This document shows, piece by piece, positions 16,905 to 24,946 of a stretch of DNA of 35,276 bases. The stretch lies in NCBI RefSeq assembly GCF_000496735.2, contig NZ_AYLO01000050.1:1-35276 (forward strand), given 5' to 3'. Numbering within the stretch: the stretch's first letter is position 1; each line of letters opens with the position of its first letter. The position numbers and the translations under genes were made by a program. The notes under the pieces are model-generated. The model worked only from the letters and a program-made list of their open reading frames with translations. It did not search any database and was not told where the DNA came from. The DNA comes from Methyloglobulus morosus KoM1 (lineage in GTDB: Bacteria; Pseudomonadota; Gammaproteobacteria; Methylococcales; Methylomonadaceae).

Positions 16905-16936
16905 CGTAGGTCCGATTAGCGTAGCGTAATCGGACG
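16905..16936 (+). repeat. REP-like element, left copy
   Basis: Begins CGTAGGTCCGATTAGCG and ends CGTAATCGGACG, with a short central loop. It lies 4 bases beyond the stop codon of the transposase gene. The reverse complement differs from the right copy only at the central base. Confidence 0.75.
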
Positions 16937-16940
16937 CTTG

Positions 16941-17471
16941 TTATTCATCCCCTTTTATGGATACCTCTAACTCACCACACCAATTTTCCGGATAAATTCC
17001 CTTTTCAACATAACGATGAAAGCTGGAATAAGGCCATTGGTTTACTTGGCTAACAAGCCCATGCTTAACCGGATTCACATGAACATAATCAACATGGCGT
17101 TCGAAGTCTTTTTCATCGCGTATCAAATGTTCCCAAAAATGCCGTTGCCAAATGCCTCGTTCCCCAGATGCCTTTCGAACGCTGCTCCGATATTCGGTAA
17201 GCGGTAGCGCCCGCGAAAAACCGCTTTTAATCAAGCGCCATCGTTTGCTGAAATCGGCATCTCCCGGAGGCAACGTCCAAACCGCATGGATATGTTCAGG
17301 CAACACCACCCACGCATCGATCTGGAAAGGATAGCGTTGTTTTACTGCCCTCACGGTTTCACGTAATAAATCGACTTCTCTAATGAGCAAGTCATTGTTT
17401 TTACCCTCCAGCAAATTCACGGTAAAAAACCATGTTCCACCGGGAACGAATGCACGTCTGTAATTGGGCAT
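16941..17471 (-). CDS. REP-associated tyrosine transposase (RAYT, Y1 family)
   Basis: 176 residues, typical for the family. The N-terminal MPNYRRAFVPGGTWFFTVN motif leads to the HUH metal site in PEHIHAVW (H60, H62). WQRHFWEHLIRDEKDF is the family-specific block, and the catalytic tyrosine is Y129 in DYVHVNPVKHGLV, with N133 spaced as expected. RAYTs are domesticated single-strand DNA transposases thought to move and maintain REP palindromes in the host genome. All catalytic residues are present, so the protein may be active. It sits between REP copies and downstream of a restriction-modification pair, interrupting the nrdJa-nrdJb neighbourhood. Confidence 0.92.
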   Translation of the reverse strand: MPNYRRAFVPGGTWFFTVNLLEGKNNDLLIREVDLLRETVRAVKQRYPFQIDAWVVLPEHIHAVWTLPPGDADFSKRWRLIKSGFSRALPLTEYRSSVRKASGERGIWQRHFWEHLIRDEKDFERHVDYVHVNPVKHGLVSQVNQWPYSSFHRYVEKGIYPENWCGELEVSIKGDE

Positions 17472-17521
17472 GGTTTTTTACAACTTCGGAAACCTGAATT
17501 CCGTGTTGGGTTTAATACATA

Positions 17522-17553
17522 CGTCCGATTACGCTTCGCTAATCGGACCTACG
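17522..17553 (-). repeat. REP-like element, right copy
   Basis: Reads CGTCCGATTACGC...GCTAATCGGACCTACG on the plus strand. Apart from one central base it is the reverse complement of the copy at 16905-16936. It lies about 50 bases upstream of the transposase start, between that gene and the endonuclease gene. Confidence 0.75.
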
Positions 17554-17624
17554 GGCTAACCCAAACGGATAAACGATATATTTGCTCACACAATTCTCCT
17601 ACATTTAATGACTTAGCCTTAAGC

Positions 17625-18422
17625 TCATTCTTGCTGGCAGTATGAAATGATCTCGTTGTCTGAAATTCCGTCTTTACTTGTAAGTTGGTAATGTCGCTCA
17701 TCAACAACGGAAAGCCTAAATACATCTCCATCTTCTTCTACTGCTAGTTCAAGTATCGCCAAATCATTCTCGGATAAAAATTGAAGGGCTATCGGTTTGC
17801 AAAGGGCATTTGGATACCGTTGCTTGCAAAATTCAATGTCTTGCATCACTTGGACAATACCAAATTTATCACCAGGTGACTTTGCTTGGCATGGGATCAC
17901 ATAATGAGCACCTTTCTTACTGATACCAAGGTAAATTTCATCAATTTCAATTTGTCCCATATCTTTTACTGTGGTTCGTAAATGATTTTGTATCGAATAA
18001 CAGGTAAGGCCAGAAAAAACGTCAACCAATCTGTTATAACGAACCTTTGTCAACAACGCTTGCTCGTCAGTTCCTGGCGCATACTTCTTTACAATTTCTG
18101 GTGTCGCGTCTGGAATCTTCACTCTTTGCCTATTATTCGAAGGAGCGATCTTTGCTGGAGAGGCTAATCTAAATTCATAAAGGCCAACCCCAGTGCCAAT
18201 AATTATCCACTCGGAATTTTCTGGTGCAGTTTTCTTTATCAGATCAGAGAGTTCTTTTCTAAACCTAAACGAATACGGAATATCGCCAAGATTTTTTATT
18301 CTGCCAATTCCAAGAGAGTCGCAAGCGCTAGCTAACTCTTCTCTATTGAAACTGACACGCGTTGCTCCAGAAACATAATTGTCCTGAAAAATAAACTCGA
18401 TGATCTCGTCGTATTTTGCCAT
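17625..18422 (-). CDS. Candidate type II restriction endonuclease (PD-(D/E)XK-like)
   Basis: 265 residues, AT-richer than the flanking core genes. The core shows GQIEIDEIYLG (E159, D161, E162) followed 17 residues later by IPCQAKS (Q179-A-K181), a credible PD-(D/E)XK metal site with Gln in place of the second acid. FGIVQVMQDIEFCKQRYP follows as a helix. The N-terminal about 110 residues may hold the DNA-recognition part. It starts 8 bp after the stop of the cytosine methyltransferase gene on the same strand, the usual order for a type II restriction-modification operon. The target site cannot be deduced. I do not recognise a named prototype enzyme. Confidence 0.7.
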   Translation of the reverse strand: MAKYDEIIEFIFQDNYVSGATRVSFNREELASACDSLGIGRIKNLGDIPYSFRFRKELSDLIKKTAPENSEWIIIGTGVGLYEFRLASPAKIAPSNNRQRVKIPDATPEIVKKYAPGTDEQALLTKVRYNRLVDVFSGLTCYSIQNHLRTTVKDMGQIEIDEIYLGISKKGAHYVIPCQAKSPGDKFGIVQVMQDIEFCKQRYPNALCKPIALQFLSENDLAILELAVEEDGDVFRLSVVDERHYQLTSKDGISDNEIISYCQQE

Positions 18423-18430
18423 TTCTTGCC

Positions 18431-19726
18431 TTAAGCCAAACGCTTTCTTTTTGGAATCACATCATCGGCGATTCCCCAGTATTCCGAAGCCCGCGACATG
18501 TTATAGCCCAACATATCATCAGGCATTTTTTCTAAAACCTTACAATTCAATTTTGTAGCATTTATTCCAAGTGCATCAATCACAGAAGAACCTAACTCCT
18601 TTGAAAGCGCAGGAATAACAGCATTGCCTATTTCACGAAATCCATGCCAAATGGTCTTATGAAATTGAAACCAATCTGGAAAGGTGTGCAATCTGGCCGC
18701 TTCCCGGACAGTAATACATCTTGGTATTGAGTAATGGATCGGCCTCGGAGCGGTGTATGCACCTTTGTCGCTATTAGTTCCGGCACGGAGCGTATTGCAT
18801 AAGCCATTAGCCGATAATTTTAAGAATCGGCTTTTTGGCTCAACTGTCCCAGGCTCTACTTTAGCAAATCTATCGATTGAAACTTGAGTGTGAGCCGAAG
18901 CAACATGACCATAAACAAGCTCGTCAACAATGCGTTTATGGCAAAGTGAAAATATGTCATTTGGATAAATAGAATATTTTTGTCTTTTCCCTCGATAATC
19001 AAGGCTTGCTATTGGTATGCCGCTATCAACCTCGGTAAAAGGATTAATTGTCGCTAAATCTGATATTGATTCGGAAACAGTGGTAAGTGGTGATATTTTT
19101 TCAGCAAATAAATCGCCATTTATGCTTGAAATATTCCCGCAAAATGATTCTGGATATTTAGTGGGAGAAACATCAGAGCGGCTACCTATGAGAATAAGGC
19201 GCTTGCGTTTCTGTGGTGCCCCATACTTACTGGCATCTAATATCCTAACTGGCTTTTGTACGTTATAGCCTATTAATTCAAATTCGCTAATTAGCTCTTC
19301 CAGAAATTGGCGATGTTCACCCGTTGCAATTCCAGGAACATTTTCAAACAAGAAATATTTAGGCCTGATTTCTGATATTATCCGCAAGTATTCGAAAACT
19401 AAAGAATTTCGTGGGTCATCAATCTGTCGTTTTCCAATATGAGAAAATCCTTGGCAAGGTGGCCCTCCAGCTATTAAATCCACATCAGTTTTGTAGCCTT
19501 TAGATTTCAATGCATAGAGAATTTCCGAGCTTTTTACTTGAGATATATCTCTACATATAGTGTTGCAATAGGGAAAGTTAAAGTGATGCACAATAGAATG
19601 GACAGCATCAAATTCTACAGCTACAGCAACATCAAAGCCCGCCGCCTCCAAACCAAGAGACATCCCACCGCAACCAGCGAACAAATCAATTGCAATTGGC
19701 CTTTCTGTCACTGTTAAATTGAACAT
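18431..19726 (-). CDS. DNA cytosine-C5 methyltransferase (type II modification enzyme)
   Basis: 431 residues with the ordered C5-methyltransferase motifs: I, DLFAGCGG (14-21); IV, PPCQGFS (89-95, catalytic C91); VI, ENVPG (128-132); VIII, QKRKR (172-176); IX near RCITVREAARLHTFP (from 336); X, GNAVIP (367-372). The target-recognition region lies between about 200 and 335. It uses S-adenosylmethionine to methylate cytosine in a specific sequence and protects the host from the adjacent endonuclease. Base composition is AT-rich compared with nrdJa and rep, consistent with acquisition by transfer. The ribosome site (CAGGTT) is weak. No controller gene is visible. Confidence 0.93.
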   Translation of the reverse strand: MFNLTVTERPIAIDLFAGCGGMSLGLEAAGFDVAVAVEFDAVHSIVHHFNFPYCNTICRDISQVKSSEILYALKSKGYKTDVDLIAGGPPCQGFSHIGKRQIDDPRNSLVFEYLRIISEIRPKYFLFENVPGIATGEHRQFLEELISEFELIGYNVQKPVRILDASKYGAPQKRKRLILIGSRSDVSPTKYPESFCGNISSINGDLFAEKISPLTTVSESISDLATINPFTEVDSGIPIASLDYRGKRQKYSIYPNDIFSLCHKRIVDELVYGHVASAHTQVSIDRFAKVEPGTVEPKSRFLKLSANGLCNTLRAGTNSDKGAYTAPRPIHYSIPRCITVREAARLHTFPDWFQFHKTIWHGFREIGNAVIPALSKELGSSVIDALGINATKLNCKVLEKMPDDMLGYNMSRASEYWGIADDVIPKRKRLA

Positions 19727-19799
19727 TGATTGAACCTGTGAGATGAACCAAATGTAGGGTTTACCGATATACGAAGCGCATTACTCGCGTGATGATTCG

Positions 19800-21950
19800 T
19801 CAAAATTTGCCATAATAACCCTCTTTCAACGCATCAAACAAATTCGCCGCGCTATGGATTTCCCCATCGTACTCAATCTCTTCATTGCCCTTAAACTCCA
19901 CGACGCTACCGTCTTCCAGGGTGAACTGGTAGGTGGTGTTTTCTAAATCCTTATCCTTGACCAATACGCCTTGGAAGACTTCGGGGTTGAAGCGGAAGGT
20001 GGTGCAGCCTTTTAGGCCCTTGTCGTAGGCGTATTCGTAGATGGACTTGAAGTCTTCGTAGGGGTAATCGGTCGGCACGTTGGCGGTTTTGGAGATGGAG
20101 GAATCGATCCACTTCTGTGCAGCAGCCTGGATGTCGACATGCTGTTTGGGGGTGACGTCCTCGGCGGAAATGAAGCAGTCCGGCAGTTGTTGTTCCGGCT
20201 TGTCGCTGTAGGGCATGGCGTTGTGGTTGACCAGTTCGCGGTAGGCCAGCAATTCAAAGGAGTAGACATCGACTTTTTCCTTGGACTTTTTGCCTGCGCG
20301 GATGACGTTACGCGAGTAATGGTGGGCAAAGCTGGGTTCGATGCCGTTGCTGGCGTTGTTGGCGAGCGACAGGGAAATCGTACCCGTGGGCGCAATGGAG
20401 CTGTGATGGGTGAAGCGCGCGCCGGTTGCCATCAATTCCGCCACCAGTTCCGGTTCAATTTTTGCCACTTGCTGCATGTAACGGCTGTATTTGGCATGGA
20501 GGATTTTCCCTGCGACCTGGTCGCCGACCTTATAGCCGTCCGCCGCCATTTCTGGCCGTTTGCGTAGCATTTCGCCGGTCACCGTAAACAGTTGTTCCAT
20601 AATCGGCGCGACGCCTTTTTCTTTGGCGAGGTTTAAGGCGCTTTTCCAACCTTCGATGGCCATGACTTTGGTGACTTCCTCGGTAAATTTGATGGACTCC
20701 CCGTCGCCGTACCTCATGCCCAGCATGGTGACGGTTGAGCCCAAACCCAGATAGCCCATGCCGTGACGGCGTTTGCTGGTGATTTCGTCGCGTTGTTTTT
20801 GCAGCGGCAAGCCGTTGATTTCGACTACGTTATCCAACATACGGGTAAAGATGCGGATGGTTTTGCGGTAGGTTTCCCAATCGAATTGGGCATCCTTGGT
20901 AAACGGCTTAAGGACAAAGCGGGTGAGGTTGACCGAACCCAGCAAGCAACTGCCATACGGCGGTAAGGGTTGCTCCCCGCAGGGGTTGGTGGCGCGGATG
21001 TTTTCGCAAAACCAGTTGTTGTTCATTTCGTTGACCTTGTCGATCAGGATGAAGCCCGGCTCGGCATAATCGTAAGTGGAACTCATGATGATGTCCCACA
21101 GGCGGCGGGCGGGCATGGTTTTGGTGATTTTGCAGGCGACCAGGCCGTCTGCATTGACGACATAGCCCGTTTTCACGGGGAATTCGCGCCAGACGATAAG
21201 GTTGCTGTCGGTTAAGTCGAGTTGGTCGGCCTCGGCTTCTTTTTCGGTGACGGGGAAAGAGAACGACCAGGGTTGGTTGTCCTTGACCGCATCCATAAAT
21301 TCGGTAGTGATAAGCAAAGACAAGTTGAACTGGCGCAAGCGACCATCCTCACGTTTGGCGCGGATAAATTCGACAACGTCGGGGTGGCCGATATCGAAAG
21401 TCGCCATTTGCGCACCGCGCCTGCCGCCTGCGGAAGATACGGTAAAACACATCTTGTCGTAGATGTCCATGAACGACAGGGGCCCGGAGGTATATGCCCC
21501 CGCGCCGGACACATAAGCATTCTTGGGGCGCAAGGTAGAAAATTCGTAACCGATCCCGCAGCCCGCTTTCAGCGTTAATCCGGCCTCGTGGACTTTGCCT
21601 AGAATATCGTCCATGGAATCGACTATCGTGCCGGATACGGTGCAATTGATGGTAGACGTGGCAGGCTTATGCTCCAGCGCACCGGCATTGGAGATGATCC
21701 GGCCTGCCGGAATAACACCTTGGCGCAGGGCCCATAGGAAATCCTTATAACATTGTTCCTGCTGCGCCTTGCCTGTTTCCACGCTGGACAATGCCTTGGC
21801 GACGCGCTGGTAAGTCTCGTCTATGTTGGCATCCAGTGCCTTGCCGTCCTTGGTTTTCAGGCGGTATTTGGTATCCCAGATATCCATAGAGGCATCTTGG
21901 AACGGTATTTCGGTAACGGTATTGGCGATGACATGGAGTTGTGCTGGCAT
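19800..21950 (-). CDS. nrdJa: NrdJa: catalytic subunit of adenosylcobalamin-dependent (class II) ribonucleotide reductase
   Basis: 716 residues from the ATG at 21950, which is preceded by GGGGAGA; a TTG at 22010 gives a longer frame without support. It reduces ribonucleotides to deoxyribonucleotides using a radical generated from coenzyme B12, independent of oxygen. By comparison with the family, C103 (INCTVSG) and C335 (YGSCLLGS) form the redox pair, C324 in NPCGEQ carries the thiyl radical, and N322 and E326 assist. GGRRGAQMATFDIGHPD and PTGTISL are further landmarks. The chain stops before the TSCPD domain and C-terminal cysteines, which are supplied by NrdJb. There is no ATP-cone. Two NrdR-like boxes lie about 155-200 bases upstream. 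Confidence 0.95.
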   Translation of the reverse strand: MPAQLHVIANTVTEIPFQDASMDIWDTKYRLKTKDGKALDANIDETYQRVAKALSSVETGKAQQEQCYKDFLWALRQGVIPAGRIISNAGALEHKPATSTINCTVSGTIVDSMDDILGKVHEAGLTLKAGCGIGYEFSTLRPKNAYVSGAGAYTSGPLSFMDIYDKMCFTVSSAGGRRGAQMATFDIGHPDVVEFIRAKREDGRLRQFNLSLLITTEFMDAVKDNQPWSFSFPVTEKEAEADQLDLTDSNLIVWREFPVKTGYVVNADGLVACKITKTMPARRLWDIIMSSTYDYAEPGFILIDKVNEMNNNWFCENIRATNPCGEQPLPPYGSCLLGSVNLTRFVLKPFTKDAQFDWETYRKTIRIFTRMLDNVVEINGLPLQKQRDEITSKRRHGMGYLGLGSTVTMLGMRYGDGESIKFTEEVTKVMAIEGWKSALNLAKEKGVAPIMEQLFTVTGEMLRKRPEMAADGYKVGDQVAGKILHAKYSRYMQQVAKIEPELVAELMATGARFTHHSSIAPTGTISLSLANNASNGIEPSFAHHYSRNVIRAGKKSKEKVDVYSFELLAYRELVNHNAMPYSDKPEQQLPDCFISAEDVTPKQHVDIQAAAQKWIDSSISKTANVPTDYPYEDFKSIYEYAYDKGLKGCTTFRFNPEVFQGVLVKDKDLENTTYQFTLEDGSVVEFKGNEEIEYDGEIHSAANLFDALKEGYYGKF

Positions 21951-22103
21951 GGATGGTCTCCCCGATAGTAAGTGCTTTATGGTACTGAAACGCTTATATT
22001 TTAATAACAACTACCTTAACGATGTGGGGTATCGCTTGAACTTTGCTGCTTGCCAAAAGGCTTGCTATAGCACGCGATAACGAAATAGGGCTTGGATAGA
22101 ATG

Positions 22104-22150
22104 TTACGATATATTGTGGTTTTTTTAAATATTAGCACAATATATTGTGT
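22104..22150. promoter_or_regulatory. Tandem NrdR-box-like operators upstream of nrdJa
   Basis: Two 16-bp palindrome-like sites, TTACGATATATTGTGG (22104-22119) and GCACAATATATTGTGT (22135-22150), both resemble the NrdR consensus ACACWATATATWGTGT; the second misses it at one end base only. They are 15 bp apart (31 bp start to start), matching the three-helical-turn spacing known for paired NrdR boxes in ribonucleotide reductase promoters. NrdR is the ATP/dATP-sensing repressor of nrd genes. The only minus-strand gene served is nrdJa. Confidence 0.8.
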
Positions 22151-22284
22151 GCGTGGGAAATTATTTGTATTTTTGGTGAAATTATTACAGGGGGTTAAAA
22201 AACTGGTTTTTGTTCAGTTAGTTAATGCTTTTTGGCTATTACTGTTGTGCGGGGATTGACAAGATGCCGCCTAGGCGACTCGGG

Positions 22285-24039
22285 TCAATCGACCAAAAAC
22301 CCCCCGCTTTGGTGCTGCCACATGGCGTAGTATTTCCCTTGCTTGTCCAGCAATTGTTGATGCGTCCCTTCCTCGATAATTTTGCCGTATTCCAGCACCA
22401 CGATGCGGTCCATTTTCAGGATGGTGGAAAGCCGATGGGCTATAACGATGGCGGTCTTGTTTTTGATAAGGTTGAATATCGCGACTTGGATTTGTTGTTC
22501 GGTGAGCGAATCTAATGCGCTGGTGGCTTCATCCAGCACCACGATAGGCGCGTCTTCCAAAAAAGCCCTAGCGATGGCGATGCGCTGCTTTTCGCCGCCG
22601 GACAGCTTCACGCCGCGTTCGCCCACCATCGTGTCAAATTGTTCCGGCAGGTCGTCGATGAAATCCAGGCTACAGGATTTCTTTGCCACCTCGACCAGTT
22701 CAGCATCGGTAATATCGGCGCCCAGCGCGATATTGTCACGGACGGAACGGTGAAATAAATCCGGTTGCTGCGGAACCATCGAAATTTGCCGTCGCAAGGA
22801 TTCCAGCGTAAAGGACTTCGCATCCATTCCATCATAGGTAATGCAGCCTTGTTGGGGATCGAGAAACCGGAACAGCAGTTTGGTCAGGGTCGATTTTCCT
22901 GAACCTGACTGACCGACCAAGGCGATTTTCTCGCCCGCCTTAATGTCCAGGTTAAAGTTTTCAAACAACCGGGTTTGCTGCGGATTGGATTCATTGTAGG
23001 TAAACCCCAGATTGTCCAAGCGTATCGCACCTCGACTTATGGTGACCGGCCTAGCATCGGGCGCATCTTGCTCCAGGTCATTCAAGCGAAATATGTCCGC
23101 CATTTCCGAAGCATCGGCGAGTGCGGTAAAGAAATTCCTGAAATTACGGCCAAATTCCCATAGGCGCTGGATCAGCATGATCATGATGGATTGGAACAGC
23201 ACGAACTCGCCCACTTCAAAATTGCCCGTTTGCCATTTTTTTATCATCAGGTAAATCAGCAGCAATTCAACCCCAAAGGTCATTATTCCTTGTACCGCAA
23301 AGGAGATGAAGGTCATCAGCCAAGCGATTTTTTTCCGGCGGTAAACTTCATTGGACGCACTGTTGACACGGTTTTGCTCATTATTTTCGAGCGCAAACGT
23401 CTTCACGATAAAGATATTGCTAACGGCATCCGAAACAACGCCGCCCACCTTGCTGTCGCCTTCTGCAACGGCTTTGTCAAAGCGCATTTTCCATAGTGAA
23501 AAACCGACATTCCAGGTAATGATCAGCGTTACCCAGGCCAAGAAATACAAGGCAAACTGGCGTTGGTGCTGGTAGAAAATGCTAAAAGAAATGGAAACAG
23601 CCAGCAGGTTCATATAAAACTGGAACAAAAACCAGTCCATAATAATTTCAAAAGACCGCGAAAAACGGTTGGCTTGCTTGATAAGGCTACCGGAAAAATT
23701 GTTCTCAAAAAAAGTCGATTTCTGTTTCTTTAGGACATCGAAGCAGCGTTTTTCCAAAAGATTAACGCCGCCGCCATCCAAAGGCACAATCGCGAGCTCA
23801 AGAAAGCGCCATGAAACCCAGATACCAGCATAAACGAGCATAAGCTGCTTGAGGTTTTCAAATAATGCCGCCAAGGTCGCATCAGAATATGTCATCGAGA
23901 GGCCGTTAGCGATATTCTTGTAATACGTTGGCGCCACCAAGTCCAACGCCGTTGCACTAGCAACTGCCGCTAAAGCCAATAAGAAATACCATTTCTTTTG
24001 CCAGACAACCTTGCTATATTCCCTAAAGATGATGCCCAT
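22285..24039 (-). CDS. ABC exporter half-transporter (fused membrane and ATPase domains)
   Basis: 584 residues. The N-terminal membrane domain (about 15-310) has around six helices of the type I exporter fold. The nucleotide-binding domain follows: Walker A GQSGSGKS (376-383), Q-loop near MVPQQPDLF (421-429), signature LSGGE (479-483), Walker B IVVLDEAT (E504) and an H-loop in IAHRLST. It works as a dimer in the inner membrane exporting a lipid, drug or similar hydrophobic molecule; the sequence does not reveal which. The gene appears monocistronic. The start at 24039 has no strong ribosome site. Confidence 0.88.
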   Translation of the reverse strand: MGIIFREYSKVVWQKKWYFLLALAAVASATALDLVAPTYYKNIANGLSMTYSDATLAALFENLKQLMLVYAGIWVSWRFLELAIVPLDGGGVNLLEKRCFDVLKKQKSTFFENNFSGSLIKQANRFSRSFEIIMDWFLFQFYMNLLAVSISFSIFYQHQRQFALYFLAWVTLIITWNVGFSLWKMRFDKAVAEGDSKVGGVVSDAVSNIFIVKTFALENNEQNRVNSASNEVYRRKKIAWLMTFISFAVQGIMTFGVELLLIYLMIKKWQTGNFEVGEFVLFQSIMIMLIQRLWEFGRNFRNFFTALADASEMADIFRLNDLEQDAPDARPVTISRGAIRLDNLGFTYNESNPQQTRLFENFNLDIKAGEKIALVGQSGSGKSTLTKLLFRFLDPQQGCITYDGMDAKSFTLESLRRQISMVPQQPDLFHRSVRDNIALGADITDAELVEVAKKSCSLDFIDDLPEQFDTMVGERGVKLSGGEKQRIAIARAFLEDAPIVVLDEATSALDSLTEQQIQVAIFNLIKNKTAIVIAHRLSTILKMDRIVVLEYGKIIEEGTHQQLLDKQGKYYAMWQHQSGGFLVD

Positions 24040-24580
24040 TTCGATTTATTGTTGCGCTTATGCTTGATAAAGACATTGAAGCTTGTGGCGGTCAATCTTC
24101 CCCAAAGCCTTCGCACAAGATACAGTGACCGGCATTAAAATCAAACGATGTTGGTTTAATTTGCGAGAAATTTAAAAATGTGGATGGGATCGCAAGGCAT
24201 TATGACCTATCACAAATTGTCATTTCGTCGGACACAGTGTAAAAGCGCGCATTATAACAGCCTGCAAATTGCTAAATCAGAAAACACTGCACAAGCTCAA
24301 ATCCCCATATAAAAAGCAAACCTGATAATTCATGGGAGAACAACGATGAAAACCAACCATTTTGAAATATCATATTGTTTGTGGCCGTGAACCTGTTCCC
24401 ACACCCTTGCGGGGTCGTCCTGGATGCTCCTGGTCGCGCAACCCCAACAGGCCGAGTTGATCCCAAGCATCCAGCAAAGTCTGCCGCTTCGCTCAGTCCC
24501 TTTATAGACTTCATCTTTTCCTATAAATTTGCTGTTTAATCCAACAGATTTTACGGGGATTTTTATGCAGAAGTACTTAT
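24040..24580. other. Gene-poor region left of the integrase remnant
   Basis: About 540 bases with only short spurious frames. A TATAAT hexamer on the minus strand (complement at 24251-24256) could belong to a promoter of the ABC exporter, but no good -35 element pairs with it. The stretch 24370-24490 is GC-richer and reads like an interspersed repeat. No gene is supported. Confidence 0.4.
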
Positions 24581-24763
24581 GATTTACGCCATGCATGGGC
24601 TAGTTGGCATGCTCAATCGGGAACGCCTTTGAACGTACTTCAGGATCTTGGTGGATGGGAATCTGTAGAAATGGTTAGTCGTTATGCTCATCTAAGCGGG
24701 GGTCATCTCTTCGCTTACGCTAGGAGCATGGCCGATAACCTTGATACCGTAGCTACGAATTAG
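24581..24763 (+). pseudogene. C-terminal remnant of a tyrosine integrase
   Basis: Sixty codons ending in a TAG at 24761-24763. They read as the end of a phage/island integrase catalytic domain: [16 protein letters not shown] supplies the second-arginine block (RHxxASW), LGGW holds the following conserved block, and SRYAHL carries the nucleophilic tyrosine. The reading frame is lost immediately upstream of DLRH and there is no start or ribosome site, so at least two-thirds of the gene is missing. It lies 52 bases from the 3' end of tRNA-Lys, the normal attachment position for such elements. Confidence 0.8.
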
Positions 24764-24815
24764 CTATGGGTTTATAAACTTAACGTTAGCAATAAAGGCT
24801 AAGTGCTTGATTTGA

Positions 24816-24891
24816 TGGTGGGTCGCATGCGATTCGAACGCATGACCATCGCATTAAAAGTGCGGTGCTCTACCGGCTGAGCTAGCGACCC
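24816..24891 (-). tRNA. tRNA-Lys (anticodon UUU)
   Basis: A full cloverleaf on the minus strand, 76 nucleotides including an encoded CCA. The acceptor stem is GGGTCGC with GCGACCC, the D arm GCTCAGCCGGTAGAGC, the anticodon loop CTTTTAA (UUU, decodes AAA/AAG) and the T arm ATGCG-TTCGAAT-CGCAT. The only blemish is a C27-A43 mismatch at the top of the anticodon stem. It has its own promoter and follows queC, the same context as in Pseudomonas. Confidence 0.95.
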
Positions 24892-24905
24892 GACAAAGAC
24901 TTACA

Positions 24906-24933
24906 ATTATAACAATGAAGTATGTCTTTGCAA
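24906..24933 (-). promoter_or_regulatory. Sigma-70-type promoter of tRNA-Lys
   Basis: On the minus strand, TTGCAA (complement at 24928-24933) and a perfect TATAAT (complement at 24906-24911) are 16 bases apart. They lie between the queC stop and the tRNA, with an expected start site a few bases before the mature 5' end. Confidence 0.65.
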
Positions 24934-24946
24934 GAATTTTTTGTCG

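Larger units (their letters stand above)
16905..17553. mobile_element. REPtron: RAYT gene bracketed by inverted REP copies
   Basis: The transposase gene at 16941-17471 is flanked by two 32-bp copies of the same palindrome-like sequence in opposite orientation (16905-16936 and 17522-17553). They agree at 31 of 32 positions. Each copy can fold on itself (GTCCGATTA... with ...TAATCGGAC). This is the usual layout of a REP-associated tyrosine transposase with its cognate REP sequences. No target duplication is evident. Confidence 0.75.

Noticed and set aside
16726-16929. 67-codon plus-strand frame upstream of nrdJb
   Set aside because: It consists of repeat sequence (palindromes and the left REP copy) and matches the kind of spurious translation such repeats give.
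20139-20567. 142-codon plus-strand frame inside nrdJa
   Set aside because: Antisense shadow of a strongly conserved gene, with no recognisable domain.
21951-22284. Cobalamin riboswitch upstream of the B12-dependent reductase
   Set aside because: I looked for a B12-box-like conserved core and saw none. The leader contains only the NrdR-like boxes as a clear signal.
24272-24596. Overlapping short frames left of the integrase remnant
   Set aside because: Two frames over the same repeat-like DNA, no ribosome site and no domain.
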